A stretch of 64,000 bases of DNA from Tethya wilhelma (GCA_964030475.1 CAXIPT010000066.1:22501-86500), one strand, 5' to 3'; shown: positions 20,104 through 32,640, counted from the stretch's first letter. A program made the numbers and translations. The notes: a model not told the origin generated them from the sequence alone.

Positions 20104-23100
20104 TCAGACTACTTTTACACTTGCTGAAGTTAGCATGCTGGCATATTTCTTGTCATGGGGTATGGGACTGTGGTCATTGATGGTCAATTGTTCATCATCA
20201 AGGTGTGAGGCTACTCTTTCCTCTTTGAATATGAACAAGCTTTCTCGGAGGTGGTAAGCAGTCTGGCTGGCTAATATCACTTTTGTTGCTATGTCTAAAT
20301 ATTGAGATAAGCTTATTGACCAAATATAATTAAAATAGTCTAAATATGTATCTACATTACTTGGAGGAGGCATGTGAATGTAGCACATAAAATCTATAAT
20401 GATGCAAAAGCAGTCACTGATGGTGGATGTGAAGTTTCAAAACATCCACTAAATTCTATCTGTTTGGACATACTAGCCAGAAATTTGCTTTTTTGACCAG
20501 TGCGCATTGAGCCATCTAGTTTAGCTAGTGCCATTGGGTACTGGGATGTTTGAATGGCAATTCCACTGGACTGTAAGGCTTGCATTGCATTTTTATTTAT
20601 TTCTTCTGTTTAACCTTACTATTCTGTTCCCTGTTAGTTATTGTTCTTAGAGTAAATGTACTCAATTTTATTCATTACCCTCTATATATTTATTGCAATA
20701 GTCATGCAGTCATACGTTGTGCTCCAACTTCAGCAATAACTGATAGGTCATGTACCTGATGCTCTTCCAATTTTTTAGGCCTTGAATTGAAAATATTGCT
20801 CAATTCTTGCTGGAGGTTTTGGAAGATTGGAGCATCTTCCAACATACCTGAAATAATTGTAGCTCTCTGACATACAAATCATTTGATCTGATTGGTATCA
20901 CCTTCACTACAACAGTAAGTGTATACACCATGTATTATCCTGTCTGCATATGCAACAAAATTTGCCAGTTCTACTGTACGAAAGTGTGAAGGCCTGCTAG
21001 TTATGCTTTTTATTCTGTTGTTTATTACACACTCGTGTGCCTCATCGATTGCTAAATTGTGATATGGTTTTCCACGCATGCTACAATTCCATTTTCCATC
21101 ATGGAAATGTAGTAGAAAGTCTTCTGGGCATGTTTGTGTGTCACAAATAGTTGTCATACATAAGTAATGGTGTGAAAAAGAAACAAAAGCTCTGTAATAA
21201 CTTTGAGGCTTGAATTTCTGAGCTCCCAATCACCTGATCTAATGGCAAACAAATAAGCTACATATGCATGCATTTAAGTACCACAGCATTTGACACCAAA
21301 ACTGTGACAGCTTGTCTGCATTTGTTTTGTTCATTTGATTGTTAACCCAAGTCCAGAATGCCTTAATTCCCTAGCTTGGTATGTTCTGTTATTTTCTTCT
21401 GTAAATATTATGTACTCTGTTGTTCATTAAAGCTTTATGTGTTGCTAAGAGCAAAAGATTAATGTCTTGCCACTGTTTAATCCCATTATCGGCTTTGTAA
21501 CCACACCCAACTGCAAATTCTTTCAACCCTCCATCCCACATTATATCACGAAGTTGCTAAGCACACGGTTTAAGTAAATGCCAGTTACCTGGAATCGGAT
21601 AGAGCCAGGTGTACTTTTCTTTGTGTATACATCTTTTATGTTTAGCACTAAAGAAAATGTCTGCTCATCTCCAGCTACTACAATTTTAGTGGGAAATCCT
21701 TCACACCCTACTCTCAAATCTGACTTTAGCTTGTTAAGGTACAGTTCAACGTCACCTTGTGTAGCTGATTGGCCCTCATCTATTGTGGCAAATGTGAACT
21801 CATCTGAGCCACAATCTGGTGTCCAATTAGGGAAGAATTTTGAAAATGAAAGGAAAATAGGGACCGGGCAATCATTTGGTGAAGTAGGCAATCTATTCAC
21901 TGTATTAATGTAGCTAACTTTGCTGAAGTTTAAGAGAGAAAATTCATGTTCAGTGTAGCATACATTTCTTACAGTTAGATCCTTCCTTTTCATGGTTTTG
22001 TGTCCTGGACATTGCTTTTTGGGTACCTCTTGTGCAATAGATGCTAATGATGGCACATGTTGTTGCTTAATTTGTTTATTATGGGGGAGCTTGTTTTTCC
22101 TCGTGGATATTTGTGCTGATATTAAATTTAACATTTTCTTCAATCCATCTAAGGTAGCTCCTAAACACTTAGTAAATTTCATTCTAAAGCAGTTGTCAAA
22201 TGATACTCTCCAGAAAGCTTTTTTGTTTAATTCTTCATGTATGCACCGTTTCTTTGACCAAAATGAGCCATGTTATCTGACTTGATCTACACTACAGGAC
22301 AAACCGAAAGCATTCAATATTTGAAAACCTTTGTCTCTCAAACTAAACAGGTATGCCATTATGCCGATCAGTGTTTGTAAAAATGGTTTGGTAGGATTCA
22401 TGGCTGCACACATCATGCTAACTATCATCCTAATCTTCAACTTTCTCACTTTACTGTACTCTTTGCTTGGTTTTGCTCTATTAAGAGAATAGTCAGATGT
22501 TGTTACTCTGTCTACAAAGTTGCAGAGTTAATCATCAAAGTGTTTGTCTAAAGATTCCTCACTTAATACACCCTCACTATCTACAAGACTCCTATAGTCA
22601 AATATAGATGCACATGGTAGTGCTGAACATTGCTTTTTAACAAGTCCCCAAAGAGTTTCTTAATGTGAATTTTTTTTTCAATTACCACTGGTTCACATGC
22701 AATCGATAAACATATTAAGTTTTATAGCTGATCTGCTAATTTTGGAAGGACTTGTCCGAATCTATTATTTGTACTGTAGTATTTATATCCCCTTTGTTGT
22801 TATAAAATAACTTAACATGTGAAGCATCAACCATGGATACTAAGTCTTGAGTGTATACACATCCATCTTCATTCAACTTTTTTAAAGTGAATTCAAGTAC
22901 TAAATTTATTTCACCCTTAAACTGAATGTTATCATTAGAATTTTCTGCCTGTAAGTGATGACAACCACCTGTTCCTAATTGGTCAGAAAATTCAGCAACT
23001 GTGTTTCTTTTGGCTTCATTTATAAACTCCATTTCCCCGTGTTCCTACTTCACACCCAACCTCCAACATCCCACCATTTTCATTTACCATTTCTTCATAC

Positions 23101-23170
23101 TTTTTGTACCACCTTGGTTTAGATGGCTTTCTATGGTAATCTATTAAACACCCTTGACATAAGCAACTGT
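20104..23170 (-). pseudogene. Remnant of a large uncharacterised invertebrate ORF
   Basis: One reading runs down the minus strand with frame changes. Blocks in order: SCLCQGCLIDYHRKPSKPRW (a Cys cluster, near 23150), a Lys/Ser-rich region, MMCAAMNPTKPFLQTL (22390), WRVSFDNCF (22200), DEGQSATQGDVELYL and IVVAGDEQTF (21650), WDGGLKEFAVGCGYKADNG (21500), NCSMRGKPYHNLAIDEAHE followed by INNR.KSI (21050), then LAKLDGSMRTGQKSKFL and SIIDFMCYIH (20500-20350). A TAA lies in frame at about 22276. The GDEQT, W.GGLKEFA and DEAHE..IN blocks are ones I associate with a repetitive cnidarian/sponge family of unknown function, probably carried by transposons. No function is assigned. Confidence 0.5.
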
Positions 23171-23870
23171 CAGCATTTAAAGTTTAGTAATGCCACCATA
23201 GGAAGCATATTCTGATAGAGGTTTATGTTTAGACCCAGGGTGTCCCGTGCTCTCTGATTTGTGAAATTGTTGTAGATTAGCATGGGACCCAGATCGACTG
23301 TAACCAAATAGTACATTCTGTACATTGTTTTTAGTTTTTTTAGGCCTTTCCTGTTCACCTTCGCTGTCATAATCTTTATCATTATGTTTTTCACCTTGCT
23401 GTTTTCTCTTCTTGCTATTTGGTACAATACCAATGTTACTTTCACAACTTTTTCCATGTCCATAGCCTTTTCGTTGTCCATTGCCTTGTCCACTACCACT
23501 AACCATAGGTACTTGGATTATACAGGGATAAGTACTTAGTACAACTATTATAAGTGTAACTACCAATCCTAACTGATACGATATTGGAATGGGAAATTTT
23601 TTTGTGTTTTTTATTTTTAAATTTTTTTATACAACCACTGTAGTTACCAACATACAAGGGGTAAGCATCCATCTCATCATAATGGGTAACGCCAACACTG
23701 GTAGCACAGCTCATCAACAATACAAATGTAGTGAAGAGCATTAATCTGAAATTACGTAAACTAACTGTTAAGTATGTATTGACTGTCTGGCATTTATATA
23801 TGTGATTGTAATACCAATTTAATGTATTTGTAGGTATTTTAATTTTACTGTGCATCATTTATTTACTACA
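23170..23870 (-). CDS. Hypothetical ORFs upstream of the large remnant
   Basis: A minus-strand ORF (23566-23177) is rich in Gly, Lys and Ser (SGSGQGNGQRKGYGHG) and is probably the N-terminal part of the large remnant at 20104-23170; a stop and a frame change separate them. Overlapping it, 23858-23499 contains MLFTTFVLLMSCATSVGV, which looks like a signal peptide, followed by a short Tyr/Asp-containing tail. Neither shows a domain I recognise. The second may be chance. Confidence 0.25.
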
Positions 23871-23930
23871 GGTTTAAGCTCAACCTAGCCAGCAAGAATG
23901 AATGCAGCTACCACCACAAATTTCTACGTC

Positions 23931-23934
<4 letters not shown>

Positions 23935-23966
<32 letters not shown>
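23935..23966. repeat. (TTA)n microsatellite
   Basis: About ten ATT/TTA units, followed by degenerate ATCATCC sequence. Confidence 0.9.
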
Positions 23967-24705
23967 CATCCTCATCATTTTCCATTGTATTTAATTAACT
24001 TACACAAGTTGTTTACAGCAAGTATGCATGACTGAGAGTCTTGTTTCATTATGGTGTGGAATTGCCAACAAACTTCTGCAGCTGCATGTGCACTAATTAA
24101 TTACCGCTGTAGTCTCCATGCCCTACGTCATAAGTTTATTGCACGTGAGCAAAAAAAGGACAAAATTGAACATTTTTCAATCCTTCACTGTGAATATCTT
24201 TCGTTATTCATAGATAATCAATTGCACTATTTAATATGTAAAACTTCACAATATATCCTATCAATCATTGATAACTTGTTGGGCAGGATGGTTTCTTTCC
24301 TAGTGCACTTTTGTTCTGAAAATGACAGCTCAATAATCACCAAAACATAGGGTGACAGTTCCTGCTGTGGTATGAACAAACAAGAAATTAAAGATAGTGA
24401 CAATCATAAGTAGTAAGGGGCACAACTAACCTTTTGTAAACAGTTTGAAACAGTGCCCTGCAAAGCAAGAGGTGTGATACTGAAAGCTTTTAAAAATAAC
24501 AAATTTTGTGTGGCCCCCACAGCTAAGGAAAGGTATTGTTGAATATCTTTTGGTAAAATTCATGCAAAAGAGACTCTAAACACCTTACAGACAGAGTTCT
24601 GAAGATGTATAAATAGCGGGAACCGAGTGCACTATTTTAGTAAAAAATGATCAATACCAAAAATCTGCCATTAGTAAATGTACAAATGAAGCTTACTTAT
24701 CCCAC
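23967..24705. other. No gene recognised
   Basis: A 99-codon + ORF at 24051-24350 has no recognisable motif, no splice context and AT-driven composition; I do not call it a gene. Confidence 0.3.
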
Positions 24706-24945
24706 AAGTACAAAAAAACATTAGAAATGTAAGGCCAAATCGTAAAAAAGTGAGCAAACAAGATAGGAATGGTTGTTAGATTGAGTGAGTTCATTTCACT
24801 GTGTCACCTTATGTTCACATCCCTAGCTTAATGACATTGTAGACACAGGAACGAACTCGCTCAATCTAACAACCATTCCTATGTTGCATTACATTTCTAA
24901 TGTTTTTGTACTTGTTTGTTCAATTTTTTTCAACTCAAAAATCAT
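24706..24945. mobile_element. C element, palindromic
   Basis: Arms ACAAGTACAAAAAAACATT and TGTTTTTGTACTTGTTTGTT enclose the C core. One arm lacks part of the ATAGGAATGG block. Non-coding. Confidence 0.65.
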
Positions 24946-25114
24946 ACTGGTTTTAACTGGACTAGTCCTGAACACGAGTTATAGCTGGTAGAAATAACAA
25001 CTAATTTACAACTAGCCACGTGTAGTATGAATCTCATTATCTCCCATACTCTCTGTACAAACCCAAAATGTTCGATAAATAGTATGTACTTCCGGGGGTC
25101 TTAGTGTAGACTGT

Positions 25115-25805
25115 GTATCTAGCCACCTAACGAGAGACACAGAAAAACGATACCAAAAGCACGTGAAGACAAAGATACCAAGTTAATTCGTTCAAGAATC
25201 AGCTTCTGAAAGTGAACAGTCTTTGAGAAAAGCTGAGCCATGATAGAAGAAGAAGAAGAAGAAGAAGAAGAAGAAGAAGAAGAAGATGGAGAAAATTGGA
25301 GGTTTGGCATATTTTAGTTTGGTACTTTAGCGATGGTTTTAGGCCATGTTTTTGGGCTTGTTGGAAAGAGAGTGAGCTAAATAGTAGCTTGAGAAGCCTT
25401 TTAGTGGTAAGCGCTCAGTTTTTGCAGAGTTATTCGCGTGAATATTTGTATTGCGCTAATGGGCCATCCGTGCCATTCCTATGTACCCAGTACTACCGTA
25501 CTGGGAATAAAAAAAAACATTGGAAATGTAATGAGACACAGGAATGGCTAAATCGTAAAAAGAACGCAAACAAGATTGAATGGCTGTTAGAGTGTGTTAG
25601 GAATTCTTCCTGTATGGGCTGCATTTAACAATCTCCTCTCATTTTGATTTGCCCACAGAAATTACACACTCTAACAGCCATTCAATCTTGTTTACATTCT
25701 TTTTACGATTTAGCCATTCCTGTGTCTTATTACATTTCCAATTTTTTTTTTTTTTACTTGTTTGTTCTCATTTTTCCATAATTCTACAAATTACATTTGA
25801 GTTGG
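25115..25805. mobile_element. Reverse B joined to A palindrome
   Basis: 25115-25512 is reverse B with a (GAA)n tract at 25248-25285 and the end CCGTACTGGGAATA. 25513-25805 is an A palindrome with a deviating centre. Here the CCCAGTA end of B touches A directly, unlike most composites, where the other B end does. Confidence 0.6.
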
Positions 25806-26059
25806 TGTGCGTAGTTAGTAGTCTGGCAAGCCAGACTCACTGAGCCAGCGGCGGGCTGCTGACCTGGTAAGTTGTGTAGCCTAAAGTGAAACACACATCT
25901 CAGTCATTAGGAGGCAGGAGCTGTATCATAAGCCCTTCTATATGTTATGATAATCAAAGTCCTGATTCATCTCTTAAGAAGAGCAACCAGGTATCACAAA
26001 ATAGTTCCAGGCAACTTCAGTGCATTTAATTCCAAATAACGCACACTTTTGTGTGTGGA

Positions 26060-26159
26060 NNNNNNNNNNNNNNNNNNNNNNNNNNNNNNNNNNNNNNNNN
26101 NNNNNNNNNNNNNNNNNNNNNNNNNNNNNNNNNNNNNNNNNNNNNNNNNNNNNNNNNNN
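26060..26159. other. Assembly gap of 100 N
   Basis: Exactly 100 Ns. The flanking 25806-26670 contains no gene I recognise. An isolated N is at 26546. Confidence 0.95.
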
Positions 26160-26677
26160 CGGATTCAAACCCTGAGTGAGATGTGTATATAGCAACAGAT
26201 ATGCAAGGTAAGGAGTATGAATTAAGATATCACTAGCAACAGGCAATAATATTATATACTCTTACCATAACTTAGGGCAGGTCTTGGTACAGTTCATGAT
26301 AGTGTGACATCGAAATGCTGAGAAAGGATCTGAAACCTTTTCTAGTCTCTCCTTTTGAAATTGATCCTAAAGAGTAGAAAATTATAATAAATGGTATATA
26401 ACACATCTGCAATAATGGTGAACTAGCATTGGCAATCATTAGCAAAAATCATTAAATGTTTGGCAGTTTATTCTTTACGTCTTGAAAACAAACCAACATC
26501 AAAATGTTATCACATGGTTAAAGGAAGATGAACGCAAATTTCAGANCCAGAAGGAAGGACCATGCAAACACTGAATCAGTTGTTATTGTTTCTCGTTATT
26601 TCAAAATCCATGAATAAATATTTTTTGGAAGGCACCTAGGTATCTGCAATAAACACACCATATAGCCATGCAGGAGC

Positions 26678-26915
26678 TAGCCTTGTTTCCAAACTCTCTC
26701 CCAGAATATTACACGTGAATGAGCGAATTCATGTGAATGATGTAGCGTGCAGAAAAATTAGTATGCTGTAGTAGAGAAACCGTACAAACTCTCTCTATGG
26801 GCAACAGGCAACATCATTCACGTGATTTCGCGTACCAGGCTCTCTCCCTTCTTATTTTTGCACCCTCTCGTGTGCATAAAATTAATCACTGGGAGAGGGC
26901 CTGGGAAAGAGGCTA
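26678..26915. mobile_element. Element E3, short member of E family
   Basis: Ends TAGCCTTGTTTCC and GGAAAGAGGCTA, with an internal CACGTGA inverted repeat. Flanked by GCAGGAGC on both sides (26670-26677 and 26916-26923). The flanking repeat occurs without the insertion at about 31494-31560, giving an empty site. Confidence 0.65.
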
Positions 26916-27385
26916 GCAGGAGCCAGACTAGCACTAGCTTTAGCACCACTAGTACACACTGTAAAAGCGCAATAAGTTTTAGGCTCCAATGTTGTATTCC
27001 CAGTACAGTAGTACTTGGTACATAGGAATGGCACGGATGGCCCATTTGCGCAATACTAATATTCATGCGAATAATTAACTCTGCAAAAACAGAGTGCTTG
27101 GTACTAAAAGGCTTCTCAAGCTACTATTTAGCTCATTCTCTTTCTAACAAGCCTATAAACATGGCCTAAAACCATCGCTAAAGTAAAATATACCAAACCT
27201 CTAATTTTCTCCATCTTCTTCTTCTTCTTCTTCTTCTTCTTCTTCTTCAGTCTACTATGTTATTTCAGCATTTCTCGAAGACTGTTCACTTTCGGAAGCT
27301 GATTCTAGAACGGATTAACTTAGTTTCTTTGTCTTTACCTGCTTTTGGTATCGCCTGCTCGTGTCTCTCATTGAGTAGCTAGATA

Positions 27386-27776
27386 CAGTATGGGTCAAAA
27401 CAAAGATCCTGTTACCGTTCAGTTCTACGTTCGTGTTACACTTTGCACGTAACCTTTTTGGTTTAGTTCTGTTTTAAGGATGGTAGTAAAACGCTTAGCA
27501 CATATAAGTGTAATAATAGCTATAGACTATGATATAAGTTTATTTTGCAACGTAGGTGATCATCACTTGAGGCTCTTGAAGAAGTCTGAGGACTGCACTT
27601 CTATGGTTACAGTTTATGTAGTAACAAGCCTATATAGTACTCAAAACTTGCAAGTGTAGTAATAGCGCAATTACTCAGCTGCTTAGTACCGCTTCTGTTT
27701 CTTTGCATTACGCTACCATTTTACGAATGTACTACGGAACGGTAACGGGAATTTTAATTTATTTTGACGCATACCG
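27386..27776. mobile_element. TA-flanked Tc1/mariner-type MITE
   Basis: 391 bp. The end CAGTATGGGTCAAAA pairs with TTTTGACGCATACCG, and GTTACCGTTC blocks follow on both sides. TA flanks it (27384-27385 and 27777-27778). Removing it restores the B word AGATACAAGGCG. Non-coding. Confidence 0.8.
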
Positions 27777-28159
27777 TACAAGGCGAAAAGCGCCTTCTCC
27801 GTATGGCAGCCAATCACTTGTAAATTCAAAATGATGACCCTTTCCATATAGACAGGTGTGTGTTATTTGGAATCCAGCTATTCGCTTCCTGCCTACAATA
27901 CCTAAAGATTTCTGGTTGTGCTGAACTCTCTGATAGCATAGATTATGTTAAATATCCATGCTGACAGTTTACAAGTAACTACCATGTACACGCAAACTCA
28001 AATGTGATTCATAGAATTATGAGAACGAACAAGTGAAAAAACATTGAAAATGTAACGAGACATAGGAATGGCCAAATCGTAAAAAGAAAGCAAACAAGAT
28101 AGAATGGCTGTTTGAGTGTGTAAAGAATTATTCCTATGGGCAATACGAGGGACTCAACA

Positions 28160-28901
28160 TGTATAGGTTAGTGACTTAGCCTGAGGTTCTTAGCGATTTA
28201 GAAGCATGAAGCATGCTTGTTATAGTACACCGAGGGTGGAGCCTGAGGTTACTATACAAGCATTCTAAGGGCTTCTAGATCGCTAAGAACTGAAGGCGTG
28301 GTCACTAACTGGCTCTATAAAATGAGTCACTTCCTTAGTAACCGACCGTGCTGTATAGTAACGTGACGTCACTCTGGATTCATTTTGGAAAAATTCGTGA
28401 TTGAGCGAGTGTGTAGCTACTGTAGCTGTGTCAGAAAACGTCTCTATAGATATTGCAATTTTTACCAGAAAACTTGTCAAATTGTGTCAGAAAACTTTGA
28501 AATTTAACTTGAGTCTTCTTTTGTTCGTCACAAGTCAAACATGAGTGAAAACCTCTAGAAGATGGCACGGTAACCAGCTCTCCAGTTCTCGGGTCAAGTA
28601 TAGGGCCACAAGGCTTGCGTCTGCTAGTTCTTTTGGTGATCATTGGACAAAACTAGTTCGCTCCTTTGTTTGCTATATAGAGCTATTGTGTTTCAGACTT
28701 GTAGCTCACCCTTGTGTATCTTGTTGCCACACAATTCAACCCTTTTCTTCGTGAACAAATTACTGCTATTGCAGTTCTTTTCTCTTGTGGTTAGGTCTCT
28801 ATCTCTTCAGTTAGTGACCTCATTAATATATTCATGATGTCTCTCCCTCAGACCTCATTAGCAATCAAACATCAACCGCTGAATATTCATAAATTTTCTA
28901 A
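28160..28901. other. Insert of about 740 bp in an A palindrome, with small ORF
   Basis: The insert separates CTCAACATG from GGAAAGAGAGTAC, which are contiguous in other A copies. It contains inverted blocks around CTTAGCGATTTAGAAGC and CTTCTAGATCGCTAAG. On the minus strand, 28643-28431 reads MITKRTSRRKPCGPI followed by LDPRTGELVTVPSS and a C-x2-C, about 70 codons with a TATA-like TATATAGC just upstream. I do not recognise the protein, and clear target duplications are not visible. Confidence 0.4.
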
Positions 28902-28984
28902 GGAAAGAGAGTACTACATGCAGCCCATGCAAGAAGAATTCTGCACACACTTAAACAGCCATTCCATCTTGTTTGCTTCCTTTT

Positions 28985-29208
28985 TATTCCCAGTACAGTA
29001 GTACTGGGTACATAGGAATGGCACGGATGGCCCATTAGCGCAATACAAATATTTACGCGAATAACTCTGCAAAAACTGAGCGCTTGGCACTAAAAGGCTT
29101 CTTTAGCTACTATTTAGCTCTTTCTCTTTCTAATGAGCCCAAAAACATGGCCTAAAACCATCGCTAAAGTACAAAAATAAAACATGCCAAACCTCCAATT
29201 TTCTCCAT

Positions 29209-29239
<31 letters not shown>

Positions 29240-30062
29240 ATTCTTCTTCTTCTATCTTGGCACGACTTTTCTCAAAGACCACTCACTTTCAGAAGCTGAT
29301 TTTTGAATGAATAAACTTGGTTTCTTTGTCTTCAGGTCCTTTTGGCATCGTTTATTCGTCTCTCTAGCTGAATCGCTAGATACAAGACGAAAAGCGCCTT
29401 CTCCAGCCATTCATTTCTATACTCATTAATAATTCATTAGCTACTTTGGAAATCAAGTTGGCGACCCTTTTCCAGATAGACAAGTGTGCGTTATTTGGAA
29501 TCAGAATGTTTGCTGCCTGCATGCCTGGAGATTTCTGGTTGTGCTGAAGTCGCTGTAACCTTTCAGTCTTCAATATTGTATAAAACTACTTTAATAGTTG
29601 TCATTATAAGAAGATGATTAAAGCTAGTAAATTTCACTTTACTGATAGCATAATATAATATCCATGCTGATCAAGTTAGTCTCGCGGGCCAGACGTCCGA
29701 GAAGACGTCTGGCCCACGAGACTACATGCTGATGTAGGCAAAAACTCAAATAAAATTCATAGAATTATGAAAAAATGAGAACAAACAAGTAAAAAAAAAA
29801 CATTGGAAATGTAGTGAGACGTAGGAACGGCCAAATCGTAAAAAGAAAGTAAACAAGATGGAATGGCTGTTAGAGTATGTAAAGAATTATTCCTATGGGC
29901 AACATGAGGGACTCAACATGGAAAGAGACGGTACTAAATGCAGCCCATACAGGAAGAATTCGGCACACACTCTAACAGCCATTCCATCTTGTTTACTTTC
30001 TTTTTACGATTTGGCTGTTCATATGTCTCACTACATTTCCAATGTTTTTTTTTACTTGTAAT
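28985..30062 (+). mobile_element. B-A composite with small hairpin insertion
   Basis: B begins TATTCCCAGTACAG and carries a (TTC)n tract at about 29211-29248. The A palindrome is 29745-30062. At 29677-29724 a perfect-stem hairpin (TAGTCTCGCGGGCCAGACGT and its inverse) interrupts the usual ATGCTGAT junction, with TGCTGAT on both sides. Confidence 0.65.
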
Positions 30063-30358
30063 TTTTATGTCTCAATGTATTCCAGTTTTTTTTTTCACTT
30101 GTTTGTGGCTTTTGGGTTATAATAGGTTAAGCCTTGGCAACAAGTAAAGGATTACAGTAGTCATATGATCATTTGTGTGTGAGTATGTATTTGTGGTTTT
30201 AGTGGAAAGTGTAGCTATGGCACATGAGTAGTGAGAGTTGCTTAGAATTTTTTTGCCACACACATAAGTGGGCAGATAAGATGAAATGGATTCAATTTCA
30301 GTGTTTAAAACAGAATTCTACACTCCTATGTTTACTCACACACACACACACACACACA

Positions 30359-30406
<48 letters not shown>

Positions 30407-30973
30407 ATAGCTGCATGACCCTTAGATACTGTAAGTATATGTCAACATAACCATTAACCCCCTCCCCTCCCCCTCCCCAACTCTCTCACATTCACATGAA
30501 AATTCAAATGGTCTAATGTTTACAAACAATCCCAAAACTAAAACCCCCTCACAATCCCTGCTCATGGTATCTAATAAATTCAGGTGCCTAGCGTTGAAAA
30601 TAAAGACTGGTACATGATTGTTGTATTTTAAAGTATATCAATTCACTATGATCTGCACTGCTACTCTTCCTCTTCTTGCCTACAGATCCAGACTTGTATC
30701 AAGATTTGTCTCAACACTCCAAGATGCCGAGTCGTTTGACAACCATGTGCATGTGCATATTGCATATGTCGCGGTTGCTGATTTAAATTCCGTGAGGGAT
30801 CCGGTCAACCCATCTCCAAACAACAGAGAGTATATACCAGAAATAGCCCACCATAAAACTTGTGTGCATTCATCTCACAGGAAGGAGATTCACAAACGAC
30901 GAAGGAAAATTATCTATTGACTACAAGTAAGTTGATTCATTTGATTCAGTCATTTTTATTCATCTGTAGTATC
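30063..30973. other. Unassigned, with CA microsatellite
   Basis: (CA)n runs 30331-30403. A G-family word (AAGCCTTGGCAACAAG) is near 30128. A 100-codon + ORF (30618-30920) spans a plausible acceptor (TTGCCTACAG) near 30685 but shows no recognisable domain. Confidence 0.35.
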
Positions 30974-31045
30974 TACAAGTAAAAAAAAAAACATTGGAAA
31001 TGTAATGATGGCTAAATTGTATAAAGAAAGCATACAAGATGCTTA
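30974..31045 (+). repeat. A half-element fragment
   Basis: ACAAGTAAAAAAAAAAACATT followed by a shortened ATGGCTAAATTGTATAAAG, a single arm of A. 31046-31693 shows no gene; 31494-31560 is the unfilled version of the repeat carrying E3. Confidence 0.5.
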
Positions 31046-31944
31046 CCAGTATGACTGGCATGTATTATGAACATTATGAATCTCATTCTGGTGGCATTCT
31101 CAAACCAGATTGACTTAAGTTTAGGGAGAGCCCTGATTTGTTTTGGAGCCACATTAGTATTGCTTACGGCAGACACCATATGGTGCCAAAGTCACTATAT
31201 ATTATTATAGGATCCCTTCCAAAACATGTGGTTGGTTGTTGACCAAAATTAATGACCATCCATACGTTGCATCAGCACATGCACTTGGTTAGCACTGGGC
31301 CTTTATGTAGACTCCCGGTGTTAAAAATACTCGTGGGTTTCAAACTAATGAATATCATTGCTGAGCGCCTTGGCCCCACACTATTCTGCTTTTGTGATAT
31401 AAGAAAATGCCTACATGCACAAGGCAATTTTCCTGCACTCAGTGTACTACTAGTGATTAACTGCATTCCTTTTAAGAATACTTGACATTGTTCTGCAATG
31501 AACACACAATAACCATTCAGGAGCCACATTAGCACCAGCTTTATATAGCACCAGTAATAAAGGAAAATGGTAATGTAACAGCTAGCAAACACACAACAAT
31601 CTCTAAATAACTATACTTACTACTTTTAGGATGTAGGCTCTCGATCAGTGCCTTCGAAGCTGATGGGGCATCTGTTTTACCACCAAGTATGTATTAAAGG
31701 GGGGCTGACATGAAAAACTATTTTTTGGTATCAAACTGTAGCTCAGGTGGTGTACATTTGGAATATCAGGTTTTTTTTTTTTTTTTTTATTGCAAGTCTA
31801 CAGTGGACAATAACCCCAAGAATTGAGCTAAAAAATCACTGCAAAATGAGATTGCAATGTATTTCCTTGATGGGCGGGGTTTACGTGTGATGTCACGGGG
31901 GGAACGAGTTCAGCGCAAAGAAGCACAAAGGCATAGCCTAGTTG

Positions 31945-32640
31945 CTGAACTTAAAAAGACTGACATCTTCACAATATGTGTTAGAACATCCTGCAGCAAC
32001 TTAGCGCTTCACTATGAGGGCTAGAAAACAGCTCCCAAAGATCCTGTTATATGTTGCAAATGGATGAACCAAATACAGAGAACAAGAGCAAATTGGTCAG
32101 GTCCAGAGACCATTTTGAGGTTACCTGTTTCAGTTGAGCCTGACTTCAGAATCTCTAATCAGATTTGAGGGGCATGCAGAAGAGAAAAAGATATAAATCT
32201 GATACCATTCCAACTATTCCAGAGGTCCACCAAGTATCTAGTGCAGGGCCAAGTTTTGAGAAGGCTCAGCCTGTAGTACTGACTTCAATTATCGAAAGAG
32301 ATCATCAGGCAGGCCACTTATATCCATGATGGTTCAAAGCCAAATAGTGGCAGACTCAGAGCTGTTTCTGAAGAGAGAGAGAGAGGGTAAGCCTAGTAGA
32401 TCTTGCGATGCATGTATACAGGACAGAATCATTCAAGTTTCAAGCTGGTATTACTGTGACCATGTCTACTACTAGATACTAACTGGATTACTGGATCATG
32501 AACCAGAACTGCACAAGAGACAAGTATAGCATCTGAGGAAGCAGCATCCCAGCTCCAATGTGATACTGGAGTTTAAGTTACCCCAGCCGGAAAGGAAGGT
32601 TTCAAACCAGCAGCAGGACAAAATTAAATTAGTTCTGTTG
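31945..32640 (+). pseudogene. THAP-domain gene remnant in TTAA element copy 2
   Basis: An inverted segment (about 31950-32020) reads, on its other strand, AAGCSNTYCEDVSLFKF. The forward part continues with RTRANWSGP, then DHFEVTCFS and KRKRYKSDTIPTIPEVHQ. These are the ordered THAP features: first Cys pair with GCSN, FKFP, conserved Trp, C-x2-H-type second half-site (partly lost), and the closing AVPTIF-like motif. A further in-frame tail near 32470-32640 contains LLDHEPELHKRQ and ILEFKLPQPERK, unknown. Frameshifts and the inversion make it non-functional. No catalytic domain was found. Confidence 0.65.

Larger units (their letters stand above)
26995..28986 (+). mobile_element. B-A composite with two insertions
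   Basis: Forward B starts at TATTCCC (26995) with a (TTC)n tract at 27211-27248. It is cut at AGATA|CAAGGCG by a TA-flanked MITE (27386-27776) and resumes into the A palindrome (28003). A is then cut near its centre at about 28160 and resumes at about 28902. Both joins match uninterrupted copies. Confidence 0.7.

Noticed and set aside
25119..25310. Poly-Ser ORF
   Set aside because: Produced by the (GAA)n/(TTC)n tract of module B; recurs in other B copies.
30224..30418. ORF rich in His-Thr repeats
   Set aside because: It is the CA microsatellite read in frame; the same happens at 43810.
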